From assembly GCA_028822675.1 (NCBI GenBank), contig JAPKDE010000041.1, positions 1 to 15,908 on the forward strand: a stretch of 15,908 nt of DNA. The letters are read 5' to 3'. The notes under the pieces were generated by a model. That model had not been told where the DNA came from. It saw only the letters and a list, made by a program, of their open reading frames with translations, and ran no database searches. The stretch comes from Dehalococcoidia bacterium (GTDB lineage: Bacteria > Chloroflexota > Dehalococcoidia > UBA3495). Shown piece by piece: positions 7,195-14,795 of this stretch (the stretch's first letter is position 1; the number at the start of each line of letters is the position of its first letter). Both the position numbers and the translations under genes were made by a program.

Positions 7195-8424
7195 ATGGCG
7201 GCATTTGAAACAACTCCCAGCGAACCCCAAAACGTGCGCTTTACCGCCCGAGTAATGGTCACCGCGCTGGCCGTTGGTCACGTGGGCTTCCACTGGATAC
7301 TGCAAAGCTTTGTGGTGCTGGTCCCGGAGATACAGCATACATTTGGCCTGAACGGTGTGGGCGTGGGCGGTATCCAGGCCGTCCGGGAATTGACCTCCGG
7401 GCTAATCACGCTACCCGGTGGTGTGGTAGTCGGCATGCTGCGAAAGTGGTGGGGATGGCTGCTGGGGGTCTGTATCGGAGCGTCGGGTCTGGGCTCGCTG
7501 CTGATGGGCATATCTCCGGTCTACCCGTTGTTGCTTATTGGTGTTTCAGTTGTTTCGGTTTCCCATTCACTGTGGCACCTACCGGCCGCAGCTTCGTTAT
7601 CGCACCACTTTGCCAGTCGTAGAGGCACCATGTTGTCCTTCCACGGTGTGGGCGGCAGCGTTGGTGATGTAGCTGGGCCTCTGATCACGGGAGCGTTGTT
7701 GCTGGTTATGGGCTGGCGCGGCATTCTCAGCATCTACGCCGTTGCGCCGTTCTTCATGGCATTCATGGCTGTTTGGGTCTTCAAAGGAATCGGCGATGTG
7801 CGAGAAGACGACCCTAAGGTTGCTGGCCTAGCTGAACGGCTGGCCATGACCAAGACATTGTTTAGAAGCCGGCTGCTCCAAGGGATGACAGCGGTGAGAG
7901 GCCTGCGCTCCATGGCCTTGGTAGCGTTAATAACGTTGTTGGCTCTGTACCTGGGCAATGACTTGGACCTTGCTGTGTTTGATCGAGGGTTCCACATTGC
8001 GCTGTTGATTGCCGTTGGGCTGCTGGCCAACCCGGTGGCTGGGATGATCTCAGACAAATTTGGACGCAAACAAGTGTTGGTGCCGGGGTTGATTTGGTCC
8101 TGTGTGCTGACTCTAATGATGGTCGGATTTAATGACGGCGTGCCTCTGACCCTCACCATCGCGCTGTTGGGTCTGTTCCTTTACCCGGACCAACCGATCC
8201 TAACGGCAGCATTGTTTGACGTGCTTAAACGTGACGAGGCAACCATTGGACTGGGCGTAGTGTCCTTTGTTAGCTTTTTGATGGCGGCGGTCTCTCCGCT
8301 GATTGCCGGAGGGCTCTACGAGTTGTGGGGATTCCAGGCTGGTCTGTATTACGTGGCGGTGCTCTTTGCTCTGGCTGCGGTGATCTTTACGTTCTTGCCG
8401 CTGGATAAGAAAATCGGCGAGTAG
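7195..8424 (+). CDS. Major facilitator superfamily transporter
   Basis: A 409-residue, about 12-segment membrane protein of the MFS, starting at ATG 7195 with GAGG seven nt upstream. The diagnostic loop motif between helices 8 and 9 is 'SDKFGRK' (about residues 286-292). 'SHSLWHLPAAASLSHHF' and 'RRGTMLSFHGVGGSVGDVAGPL' in helices 4-5 resemble fosmidomycin-resistance-like exporters. The substrate cannot be assigned. It is divergently transcribed from the NimR-like regulator 143 bp away, suggesting an inducible efflux pair. It ends 15 bp before a hairpin shared with the small convergent gene. Confidence 0.9.
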   Translation: MAAFETTPSEPQNVRFTARVMVTALAVGHVGFHWILQSFVVLVPEIQHTFGLNGVGVGGIQAVRELTSGLITLPGGVVVGMLRKWWGWLLGVCIGASGLGSLLMGISPVYPLLLIGVSVVSVSHSLWHLPAAASLSHHFASRRGTMLSFHGVGGSVGDVAGPLITGALLLVMGWRGILSIYAVAPFFMAFMAVWVFKGIGDVREDDPKVAGLAERLAMTKTLFRSRLLQGMTAVRGLRSMALVALITLLALYLGNDLDLAVFDRGFHIALLIAVGLLANPVAGMISDKFGRKQVLVPGLIWSCVLTLMMVGFNDGVPLTLTIALLGLFLYPDQPILTAALFDVLKRDEATIGLGVVSFVSFLMAAVSPLIAGGLYELWGFQAGLYYVAVLFALAAVIFTFLPLDKKIGE

Positions 8425-8429
8425 CAGAA

Positions 8430-8472
8430 GCCAAAAGAAAGCGCCCCCAAGTCCAGGGCGGACGGGGGCGCT
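8430..8472 (-). terminator. Intrinsic terminator of the small zinc-protein gene, between convergent genes
   Basis: A perfect 9-bp GC-rich stem (AGCGCCCCC 8440-8448 / GGGGGCGCT 8464-8472) with an inner GTCC/GGAC pairing. On the minus strand it is followed by TTTCTTTT, a reasonable U-tract; on the plus strand there is no U-tract. It best serves the minus-strand gene ending at 8541 and may slow transcription leaving the MFS gene. Confidence 0.75.
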
Positions 8473-8540
8473 GATAGGTGGGAGGGCCAATTTAACGGCT
8501 GATTGGCGCCGCGCCTTGGTTTTTCTTGCGGCCAGTTGGT

Positions 8541-8720
8541 CTAGGCCGCTGTCTTGATCTCCAGGTCGTTCTTTTCCTCTGCGTAATGCTCGGCGCAGAG
8601 GTCGACTACTGTTCCAGGGGCGATGGCCAAAGCTCGGTAAATTGGGCGGCTACACCCCATCATTGCACATTTGGTTTTAGCGCTCCCCGGTTTTACACTT
8701 ACGATATTATTGGTATCCAT
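8541..8720 (-). CDS. Small putative zinc-binding protein (59 residues)
   Basis: A short gene with an excellent ribosome binding site: GGAGG at 8728-8732, 7 nt before ATG 8718-8720, and a TAG at 8541-8543. Residues C18, C23, C42 and H45 (KCAMMGC … LCAEHY) form a CxxxxC-x18-CxxH arrangement able to bind one zinc ion. The middle 'RALAIAPGTVVD' looks like two strands of a small zinc ribbon, and the C-terminus is acidic/helical. No signal peptide or membrane segment. I do not recognise a named family. It has its own terminator at 8430-8472 and three 11-bp direct repeats upstream, so it looks monocistronic and regulated. Confidence 0.75.
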   Translation of the reverse strand: MDTNNIVSVKPGSAKTKCAMMGCSRPIYRALAIAPGTVVDLCAEHYAEEKNDLEIKTAA

Positions 8721-8736
8721 ATCAGCACCTCCGCCG

Positions 8737-8785
8737 ACTTAAGTTCTCTACCTACTTAGGTGCTTCAGTTACAAACTTAGGTTCT
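8737..8785. repeat. Three iterated 11-bp direct repeats upstream of the small gene
   Basis: Copies at 8737-8747, 8754-8764 and 8775-8785 follow the pattern ACTTARGTKCT, each differing from the third by one base. Starts are 17 and 21 bp apart. They lie 5-53 bp upstream of the GGAGG of the 59-residue gene, where operator copies for a DNA-binding protein would be expected. Confidence 0.5.
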
Positions 8786-8825
8786 GAACTTGTTAATCCC
8801 AAGTGTTGATTGGGCCGCGTTGGTC

Positions 8826-8839
8826 GGGCCATATGGCCC
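8826..8839. repeat. Perfect 14-bp palindrome
   Basis: GGGCCATATGGCCC reads the same on both strands and lies between the terminator of the downstream-facing oxidoreductase gene and the 11-bp repeats. It could be a dimeric binding site. No function can be assigned. Confidence 0.4.
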
Positions 8840-8870
8840 ACGTTCTCGCTCTTATCTGGTGACCTAGATT

Positions 8871-8916
8871 GAACAGAAAGAAGCCCGCTGGTCCCCAATT
8901 GGAGTGGACAGCGGGC
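8871..8916 (-). terminator. Intrinsic terminator of the F420-type oxidoreductase gene
   Basis: Arms 8883-8894 and 8906-8916 pair over 11 bp with one bulged base (GCCCGCTG-GTCC / GGACAGCGGGC). On the minus strand it is followed by TTCTTTCTGTT. It lies 56 bp past the stop codon at 8972. Confidence 0.8.
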
Positions 8917-8971
8917 CTCTTTGGTCTGCATGGTCGAATAATCCAGTGGCTTGATTATTTCATCTGACCGA

Positions 8972-9817
8972 CTAGGAAATGAGCTTGGCACATTCGTCTA
9001 TAAGAGGTGTGACATCCGCCCGTTCCTCAGATGGCAGGGTGAAAATCACCCGGTCCACGCCGGCTTCCTGCAACCGTGCGATCAGGTCTGGGTCGGGGCG
9101 TATGCCAAAGCTGGTGATGTTTAAAGAGTCGGGGTCTCGGCCAGCTTCCTCAGCCTGTTTCTTCAGCAGGACAATCTTCTCTCCCAGGCTTACGCCGCCG
9201 GAACCACGCCCGCCAATGGGCATCCAGCCGTCGCAGTACTCCACGACTCGGTCAAAGGTAGTGGGGCCGTCGCCGCCCATGAGAATCGGAGGGTGGGGGC
9301 GTTGCACGGGTTTGGGGTAGGCCCACATTTTGTCAAAATTCACGTGGTCGCCGTGAAATTCAGCCTCTTCCTGCGTCCAGATTTCCTTCATGGCCAGTAT
9401 CTTTTCCCGGAGGATTCTCCAGCGATTTCGGTAGCTGGTGCCGTGGTTCCTCATTTCCTCTGCGTTCCACCCACCGCCAACGCCAAAGATAAACCGGCCT
9501 CTGGAGATCATATCCAGGCTGGCGATCTCCTTGGCAGTCGTGATTGGGTCACGCTCAATCATCAAGCAGATACCGGTGCCCAGTTTCAGGTTGGTGGTCA
9601 CCGCTGCCGCTGCCGTGAGTGCAACGAACGGATCGTAGGTATGCCAATAGTCTTTGGGAAGATCAGGGCCGCCGGGCCAGGGACTGGTGCGCTCCGCTGG
9701 GATGTGGGTGTGCTCTGGTACCCACATGGATTCAAAGCCACGGTCCTCCAGCATCTTGGCCAGGTCATCGGGACGGATGGAGTAGTCAGTTGAAAACATC
9801 ATTGCGCCGAAATCCAT
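8972..9817 (-). CDS. Luciferase-like F420-dependent oxidoreductase (TIGR03619-type)
   Basis: A 281-residue luciferase-like TIM-barrel enzyme. It starts at ATG 9815-9817 with GAGAGG 7 nt upstream. Typical elements are 'RGFESMWVPEHTHIPAERTS' (residues ~27-46), 'TTNLKLGTGICLMIERDPI', 'DMISRGRFIFGVGGGWNAEE' with 'MRNHG', 'YPKPVQRPHPPILMGG' and, near the end, 'GVDRVIFTLPSEE'. The 'GVGGGWNAEEMRNHG' block and length match the TIGR03619 group, which by family assignment uses cofactor F420 rather than FMN. The substrate is unknown. It has its own extended -10 promoter and terminator, so it looks monocistronic. Confidence 0.9.
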   Translation of the reverse strand: MDFGAMMFSTDYSIRPDDLAKMLEDRGFESMWVPEHTHIPAERTSPWPGGPDLPKDYWHTYDPFVALTAAAAVTTNLKLGTGICLMIERDPITTAKEIASLDMISRGRFIFGVGGGWNAEEMRNHGTSYRNRWRILREKILAMKEIWTQEEAEFHGDHVNFDKMWAYPKPVQRPHPPILMGGDGPTTFDRVVEYCDGWMPIGGRGSGGVSLGEKIVLLKKQAEEAGRDPDSLNITSFGIRPDPDLIARLQEAGVDRVIFTLPSEERADVTPLIDECAKLIS

Positions 9818-9876
9818 AGCAACCTCTCAAAACAAAAACTGCAAATTCGTGGGCATCTACAAAGGAAAGTGCGGCT

Positions 9877-9885
9877 AGTATAGCA
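9877..9885 (-). promoter_or_regulatory. Extended -10 promoter of the luciferase-like gene
   Basis: On the minus strand TGCTATACT is an extended -10 element (TGn plus five of six TATAAT matches) about 60 nt upstream of the ATG. No strong -35 is present, which extended -10 promoters do not require. Confidence 0.45.
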
Positions 9886-9920
9886 CCAGTAATTAACGCC
9901 TAACCAAAGATAAAACGAGC

Positions 9921-10250
9921 CTATTTTGCGGGTAGGGACCGGGCGTAAGCAGCGCCGCGTTCAACCCATGCAGCCAGAGCAGTGTCAGTGACAAAACCAT
10001 CTGGCTCCACGGAGACAAAACCCTTCATGGGCCTTCCGGTGAAATCCATAGGCCGAGCGTGGGGCAGAGAGAGGGCCGCGTCAAAATTAATGGGACCAGG
10101 TCGCACCATTAAATCGTCCCCGGTGATACCCACCGCCATGTTCCGGCCAACCATGAAGCAGAGGCCCCCAAACATCTTCTGCTCGGTACAATTGGGTTCG
10201 AGTTCGAACACGGCTCGGACCCGGTCTGCCAGTTTCTCGTTATAAGCCAT
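9921..10250 (-). CDS. TfoX/Sxy N-terminal-domain protein
   Basis: A 109-residue protein made only of the TfoX N-terminal domain. The start is 'MAYNEKLADRVRAVF', then 'EQKMFGGLCFMVGRNMAVGI' (the family hallmark K-MFGG), 'DDLMVRPGP', 'ARPMDFTGRPMKGFVSVEPD' and a final helix 'LAAWVERGAAYARSLPAK'. The start ATG 10248-10250 has AGGGGA upstream. In Enterobacteria and Haemophilus the full-length protein regulates competence genes. Stand-alone N-domain proteins like this are widespread and of unknown role, so a competence function should not be assumed. It sits 103 bp upstream of the F420-type gene on the same strand, but that gene has its own promoter candidate. Confidence 0.9.
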   Translation of the reverse strand: MAYNEKLADRVRAVFELEPNCTEQKMFGGLCFMVGRNMAVGITGDDLMVRPGPINFDAALSLPHARPMDFTGRPMKGFVSVEPDGFVTDTALAAWVERGAAYARSLPAK

Positions 10251-10342
10251 TGTGGTCCCCTAGCAGGTATTTCCGAGTAATCACCAGTATTTTACTTGCT
10301 GGACTGTTTCCATGAAACCAAACATTGTCTGCGCGCGCCGCA

Positions 10343-10359
10343 ATCGCAGATTATGCGAT
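10343..10359. promoter_or_regulatory. Palindromic site between divergent TfoX-like and MFS genes
   Basis: ATCGCA-GATTA-TGCGAT is a perfect 6-bp inverted repeat with a 5-bp centre, 66 bp upstream of the MFS start. The right arm overlaps TGCGATACT, a weak extended -10 for the MFS gene, so a repressor bound here could block it. Inference only. Confidence 0.3.
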
Positions 10360-10424
10360 ACTGCCTTCCTACAGTATTCAGAATCGGCATGTTTCTTCAG
10401 CCGACGTGACCCCTTCAACCGTTC

Positions 10425-11813
10425 ATGACCCCAGACCAACCTGAAATAAACACGCCCACAAATTCTCCGGGACAAGGACCAGGACGATTCTTCTCCGGCC
10501 GGTTCTTCTATGGCTGGTGGGTTTTGGGCCTAATCAGCGTGATGGCGGCCATGAATAACGCCTTCTTCGATAAGGGGCCGGCGTTGTTCTTGATACCGGT
10601 GGGAGCGTCATTGGGGCTGAACCGCGCCACAACGTCGTTGATTTTCTCCCTGGGCCGCTCGGAAGGCGCAGTGGCCGGGCCGTTTGTCGGCCATTTGGTT
10701 GACCGGCTGGGCGCGAAAAGAATAATGGTGATTGGCACCATATTGGCCGGCGTTGGGTTCATTATTTTCGCCTTTGCCCAGAACCTTTGGGTGTTCGCCT
10801 TCGCCTACCTGGGGTTTGTGGCATTCGGCGCCACCATGGCCTTCCAAGACTCCGCCACCGCCATGGTGGTGACCTGGTTTAGCCGCTACCGAGTGCGTGC
10901 CATGTCGGTTCGCGAGGCATCAGGGAACCTGGGATCAACCCTCCTGATACCGCTCATGACCTTGATTATTGCCATCTACGACTGGCGGGTCGCTGCGCTG
11001 ATGGGAGCTGGCGCTTATCTTCTGGTCATTCTCCCTCTGATGCCGTTTTTAAAGGAATCGCCGGAGAGCATCGGGTTGCTACCCGACGGCGCAAAAGAGG
11101 CTGATGTAAAAGCGGCGAGGGCAGCAACCGGGGTAACAAGTTCGTCTGGTTCCAGCCCCGCCGAGCTACAACGACTGCGAAGCTACTATGCCGGAGCGGA
11201 GTTCACGGTGCGGGAAGCGTTGCGCACATCGTCATATTGGTACCTGCTGATGGGGACGGTCCTACGGCAGGTTTCCCGGGTTGGCATCGACCTTCATTAC
11301 GTGGCGATTCTTGAATGGAAGGACTTTGATACGTCCATTGCGGCGTTGTTTTTCACCCTGCGACTGGGGATGAATGTGCCGTCGAAGTTGATTGTGGGTT
11401 ATTTTGGCGACCGAGTTCCGGCACAAATAATCCTCGGCGGCGGCATGGTGATTTACGCGTTGGGGCTGGTCTTGTTGCTATCGTCTGACGGCCTGATGAT
11501 CTTGGCCGTATCTGCGGCGGTCATGGGCATCTCGGAGGGCATAACGCCAGTCAACTGGGGTGTGATCGGCAACTATTTTGGGCGACACCATTACGCTACG
11601 TTACGGGGAATAATCAACATGAGCTACAGTTGGGCCCTGTTGTCAGTTCCCTTTGCGACCGGATGGTGGTTTGACCAACACACCAGCTACGATCTGCCTT
11701 TGGTAGTCTCCCTGGTGGCCGCCGCTGCCTCCGCGGTGGTCTACGCCATGTTGCGGCAGCCAAAACTGCCGGCCAGACTACGCCAGGCTAATCAGGAACT
11801 ACCTCTAAGCTGA
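10425..11813 (+). CDS. Major facilitator superfamily transporter (monocarboxylate/OFA-like)
   Basis: A 462-residue MFS protein with about 12 membrane segments. After a 25-residue hydrophilic N-terminus comes 'FFYGWWVLGLISVMAA', the usual helix-1 opening of the oxalate:formate/monocarboxylate-like MFS branch. Motif A after helix 2 is 'GHLVDRLGAKRIMVIG'. The central loop (about residues 215-260) is charged and Ser/Ala-rich. 'SKLIVGYFGDRVPAQIILGG' is the equivalent loop in the second half. The ATG at 10425 has no obvious SD. It ends 13 bp before a broken GNAT gene on the same strand, which was probably co-transcribed. The substrate is unknown. Confidence 0.88.
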   Translation: MTPDQPEINTPTNSPGQGPGRFFSGRFFYGWWVLGLISVMAAMNNAFFDKGPALFLIPVGASLGLNRATTSLIFSLGRSEGAVAGPFVGHLVDRLGAKRIMVIGTILAGVGFIIFAFAQNLWVFAFAYLGFVAFGATMAFQDSATAMVVTWFSRYRVRAMSVREASGNLGSTLLIPLMTLIIAIYDWRVAALMGAGAYLLVILPLMPFLKESPESIGLLPDGAKEADVKAARAATGVTSSSGSSPAELQRLRSYYAGAEFTVREALRTSSYWYLLMGTVLRQVSRVGIDLHYVAILEWKDFDTSIAALFFTLRLGMNVPSKLIVGYFGDRVPAQIILGGGMVIYALGLVLLLSSDGLMILAVSAAVMGISEGITPVNWGVIGNYFGRHHYATLRGIINMSYSWALLSVPFATGWWFDQHTSYDLPLVVSLVAAAASAVVYAMLRQPKLPARLRQANQELPLS

Positions 11814-11826
11814 CGGAGAGCGATAT

Positions 11827-12206
11827 ATGGCAGAAAAAGTGACCACTCGTCAGTGTCTATCAGATGACATTGCATCACCGACACCCCTCAGGACTTGCAG
11901 ATGGTCATTAACCCTGGCGCGTCGAACGTGATTCTGGCCGTTTCCGGAAACGCGGTGGCCGGTTCTATAATCGCGGCGTTCGATGGCTGGCGTGCTAATA
12001 TCTGCCGGCTGGCCGTACACCCTGATCACCAGCGAAAAGGCATCGCCCGACGCCTGTTTTTAGAAGCTGAAACCTGGCTCAGATACCAGGGTGCCAGGCG
12101 TATTGGGGCCGTGGTTGAGCAAGACCGTCTATGGGCGATAGGTTTCTGGGAATCAGCGGGGTTTGCCCTGGAGCCCCTGGATCTCAGGTACACCAAAAAC
12201 CTCTAA
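11827..12206 (+). pseudogene. GNAT N-acetyltransferase, frameshifted by an internal deletion
   Basis: A proper start exists: ATG 11827 with GGAGAG 6 nt upstream, 13 bp after the MFS stop. It opens 'MAEKVTTRQCLSDDIA', a normal GNAT first strand and helix. That frame hits TGA after 34 codons. The rest of the enzyme is in another frame from about 11874: 'TDTPQDLQMVINPGASNVIL', 'GSIIAAFDGWRANICRLAVH', the acetyl-CoA motif 'HQRKGIARRLFLEAE' and 'AIGFWESAGF'. Compared with usual family members, about 15-18 residues between 'DDIA' and 'TDTP' are missing, so a deletion of roughly 50 bp, not a multiple of three, fits. A 103-residue product from TTG 11895 is possible but would lack the first strand and helix. 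The 3' end overlaps the convergent dehydrogenase gene by 4 bp. Confidence 0.75.
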
Positions 12207-13288
12207 AAGACCACCACCGAACGCAGAACTTCACCCCGTTCCATCTTGTGGAACGCCTCTTCCACGTCACCGATTCCGATGGACTCGGATACGAACCGGT
12301 CCAGGTCCAGGCGGCCCTGCAGATAGAGATCAATGAGCATTGGGAAATCCCTGGACGGCAGACAGTCGCCGTACCAGGAAGATTTCAAGCTGCCGCCTCG
12401 GCCAAACACCTCAATCAGAGGTAGTTCAATCTTCATGTCGGGACTTGGCACTCCCACCAAGACAACTGTGCCGGCGTGGTCTCGGGCGTAGAATGCCTGC
12501 TCGTAAGTCACAGGGCTGCCCACAGCCTCGATCGCCACATCAACCCCGTTGCCGCCGGTGAGCTTGCGAATCTCCTCCACAGGGTCTGTGGACGTGGCGT
12601 TGATGGTGTGCGTTGCGCCAAATTCCTTGGCCCAGGTCAGCTTGCGATCGTCCAAGTCCACGCCAATGATCGTGTGGGCTCCAGCCAGCCTGGCCCCGGC
12701 AATGGCCGCGTTGCCAACTCCGCCACAACCAAAGACGGCCACAGAATCTCCCCGGCCAACGTTGCCAGTGTTCATTGCTGCGCCCAGTCCAGCCATAATC
12801 CCGCAGCCAACGAGTCCTGCCGCGGCTGGGCTGGCTTGAGGTGAGACTTTGACTGCCTGTCCTGCGTCCACCAGGGTCAACTCGGCAAATGCGCCGATGC
12901 CCAGGGCGGGCGAAAGGGGAGTGGCGTCGGCCAGTGTCATGGGCTGGGATGCGTTTCGACTGGAGAAACAATACCAGGGAGTGCCGCGCAGACAGGAACG
13001 GCAGGTGCCGCAGGGGGCGCGCCAGGCGATGATGACAAAGTCGCCGGGGGCCACATTGGTTACGCCCTCACCAACCGATTCCACCGTGCCTGAAGCTTCG
13101 TGGCCCAGCAAGAAGGGGAAGTCGTCGTTGATGGCACCTTCACGGTAATGGAGGTCGGTGTGGCAGACACCACAGGCTTTCACCCGGATTAATGCTTCAC
13201 CGGGGCCTGGATCAGGCACTAAAATCGGCACCAATTGCACCGGTGAACCCTTGCCTAAAGCGACTACTCCATTAACCTGATGGGCCAT
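12203..13288 (-). CDS. Zinc alcohol dehydrogenase, S-(hydroxymethyl)mycothiol dehydrogenase-like
   Basis: A 361-residue medium-chain zinc dehydrogenase. It starts at ATG 13286-13288 because GGAGG lies 9 nt upstream; the frame extends to 13360 without further support. Catalytic zinc residues are C42 (GVCHTD) and H63/E64 (LLGHEASG). The structural zinc set is C93, C96, C99 and C107 (CGTCRSC…WYC). The Rossmann motif '[19 protein letters not shown]' (residues 185-203) binds NAD(P), followed by 'GVDLDDRKL'. '[13 protein letters not shown]'-like and '[19 protein letters not shown]' segments are those of the MscR formaldehyde-detoxification family. Mycothiol is mainly actinobacterial, so another thiol or a plain alcohol may be the real substrate here. 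Confidence 0.88.
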   Translation of the reverse strand: MAHQVNGVVALGKGSPVQLVPILVPDPGPGEALIRVKACGVCHTDLHYREGAINDDFPFLLGHEASGTVESVGEGVTNVAPGDFVIIAWRAPCGTCRSCLRGTPWYCFSSRNASQPMTLADATPLSPALGIGAFAELTLVDAGQAVKVSPQASPAAAGLVGCGIMAGLGAAMNTGNVGRGDSVAVFGCGGVGNAAIAGARLAGAHTIIGVDLDDRKLTWAKEFGATHTINATSTDPVEEIRKLTGGNGVDVAIEAVGSPVTYEQAFYARDHAGTVVLVGVPSPDMKIELPLIEVFGRGGSLKSSWYGDCLPSRDFPMLIDLYLQGRLDLDRFVSESIGIGDVEEAFHKMERGEVLRSVVVF

Positions 13289-13592
13289 TGATACATTCCT
13301 CCTGCGCCTAATAACGAGACTACGAAACGATACTAATCGGCAGGAGTGGAGTCTGTCCATCGGTGCAAACGCTTAATCAGTGGTGATTATCTTCCTCAGT
13401 CCGATAGAGGCGCTCGGCTTTGTTTAATATTCCCGTTACCTTCGTGAAGTTAAGTTTCGTTAATACATCGCCCAAGTTTTCGTTCACAAACTCTTTGCTT
13501 GGGTTACTGAGTCCCTAAAAACCTCTGCTCCCAAGTGAGTTTGCGCCACTGGTCCCCCCCTGAGATGCGCCAGTACGTAAATTGGTTGCTGT
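13289..13592. other. Intergenic stretch between dehydrogenase and amidase genes
   Basis: About 300 bp, AT-rich in its first two-thirds. It holds one marginal minus-strand open frame (13377-13487) and a C-run at 13553-13560 flanked by two copies of TGCGCCA. No tRNA, clear terminator or promoter was recognised. Confidence 0.4.
13377..13487 (-). CDS. Possible 36-residue protein of unknown function
   Basis: From GTG 13485-13487 to TGA 13377-13379 the minus strand reads a protein-like, lysine- and asparagine-rich helix-forming sequence ('NENLGDVLTKLNFTKVTGIL' then 'NKAERLYRTEEDNHH'). It lies 88 bp upstream of the dehydrogenase ATG on the same strand. The upstream SD is weak (AAAGAG), base composition is AT-richer than its neighbours, and no family is recognised. 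It could be a small protein, a gene remnant or chance. Confidence 0.25.
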   Translation of the reverse strand: MNENLGDVLTKLNFTKVTGILNKAERLYRTEEDNHH

Positions 13593-14795
13593 TTAGCCGG
13601 CAAACTCAGCTTCAACTCTACGGGCAAAGCCGATCAATTGTTCATCCGAACCACGGTCTCCCATGATTGAGATACCTACAGGCATTCCATTGACCTCTCC
13701 CAAAGGCATGCTCAGTTGCGGTCTTCCCGTTGTCCCGGCGATGCAGGTAAGGCGGCTCAACCGAGACTGTACGTCTTTCTTGGCGGAGGCTGGCAGTCCC
13801 CGCAGCGGAGCGGGCACGACGGCCGTGGGCAAACAAAGGAAACCGCCGTCGGCAAATACCTCGTCCATCCTAGTCCTGAGACTATCGCGCACTGCGATTG
13901 CTTCATCTATCTGTGCGTCGGTCAGATTCATGGCGAACTGGTATCGTTCCGAGACCCAGAAGCTGAACCTGGGATTAACCTGGTCGATCCAGTCTTTGAC
14001 CGTGTCCCAGGCCTCTTTGGATTGAAGGACGTTTTGTTGGGCAGACCATTCTGCCAGGCCATTGGGAGCCAGCTTCACGGTTGTGGAACTGCCAGCCAAC
14101 GCAGCGATTTTTTCAGCTATTGGTAGTAATGCCGCTGAAACGTTTTCATCAGCCTCTTCGAAGGCGTCCTGGGCGATGATGATTCTGGAGGGACTGGAAT
14201 CCGGGATGCTGGTCTGAAAAACTACCTGTGCCACCTGGGCGTAGGTTGCAGCGTCCCTGGTGAACCAACCAATGGTGTCGTAGCTGGACGCCTGTTTCAG
14301 CATACCTTCTAATGGTATGCGGTCATGGGTGGGACGGAGACCCCATAGGCCACAGAAACTTGCGGGGATACGTACCGAACCTCCGGTGTCCGATCCGAGG
14401 GCAAAATCCACCAGCCCTCCGGCCACCGCCGCTGCCGAGCCGCTGGAAGAACCGCCCGGAACTCGGCCCAGAGCCCTTGAGTTGATGGGAGTGCCGTAGT
14501 GGGCGTTCTCCCCCAGGATTCCACGCGTTAACTCATCAGTATGTGTCTTGCCAACCATGGTGGCGCCAGAATTAAACAGAGTCTCCACGATCCAGGCGTG
14601 TTTTTCCGCTGGCGGATGGGTCGCCTTCCAGTCCGGGTTGCCACCGCCCGTCACGTATCCGGCCACGTCAAAGATGTCTTTGGCCGCGTATTTCAAATCG
14701 GAAAGAGGACGACCCTCCGGACCGGCCAGGTAGGCGTCAGTGTCTTTGCAAAAAGCGTCCAAGGGATCGGAGAAGGGTTCTTCGGGCCTGACCAT
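13593..14795 (-). CDS. Amidase signature family enzyme
   Basis: A 400-residue amidase-signature hydrolase. The start is ATG 14793-14795, with GGAGGT 6 nt upstream; an in-frame start at 14837 lacks this. The Ser-cisSer-Lys triad is visible: Lys39 in 'KYAAKDIFDVAG', the cis-Ser at Ser116 in 'PGGSSSGSAAAVAGG', and nucleophile Ser140 in 'GSDTGGSVRIPASFCG'. The C-terminal part ends with 'TGRPQLSMPLGEVNGMPVGI', as in other family members. It hydrolyses a carboxamide to acid and ammonia; the substrate is not predictable. No GatB or GatC lies nearby, and the length is short for GatA (about 480), so it is unlikely to be the tRNA amidotransferase subunit. Confidence 0.92.
   Translation of the reverse strand: MVRPEEPFSDPLDAFCKDTDAYLAGPEGRPLSDLKYAAKDIFDVAGYVTGGGNPDWKATHPPAEKHAWIVETLFNSGATMVGKTHTDELTRGILGENAHYGTPINSRALGRVPGGSSSGSAAAVAGGLVDFALGSDTGGSVRIPASFCGLWGLRPTHDRIPLEGMLKQASSYDTIGWFTRDAATYAQVAQVVFQTSIPDSSPSRIIIAQDAFEEADENVSAALLPIAEKIAALAGSSTTVKLAPNGLAEWSAQQNVLQSKEAWDTVKDWIDQVNPRFSFWVSERYQFAMNLTDAQIDEAIAVRDSLRTRMDEVFADGGFLCLPTAVVPAPLRGLPASAKKDVQSRLSRLTCIAGTTGRPQLSMPLGEVNGMPVGISIMGDRGSDEQLIGFARRVEAEFAG

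Noticed and set aside
8464..8472. Plus-strand terminator for the MFS gene at the 8440-8472 hairpin
   Set aside because: No T-run follows on the plus strand; the U-rich tail is on the minus side, so it is assigned to the small gene.
9921..10250. Competence regulator (tfoX/sxy) assignment
   Set aside because: Only the N-terminal domain is present and no competence genes are nearby, so the domain name is kept without the function.
13536..13595. Plus-strand frame reading 'SLRHWSPPEMRQYVNWLL', resembling a protein fragment
   Set aside because: Open for only a short distance, runs into the antisense of the amidase gene, no start or SD and no recognised family.
13593..14795. GatA subunit of the tRNA amidotransferase
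   Set aside because: Shorter than GatA, no GatB/GatC nearby, and a lone amidase-signature enzyme is the simpler reading.
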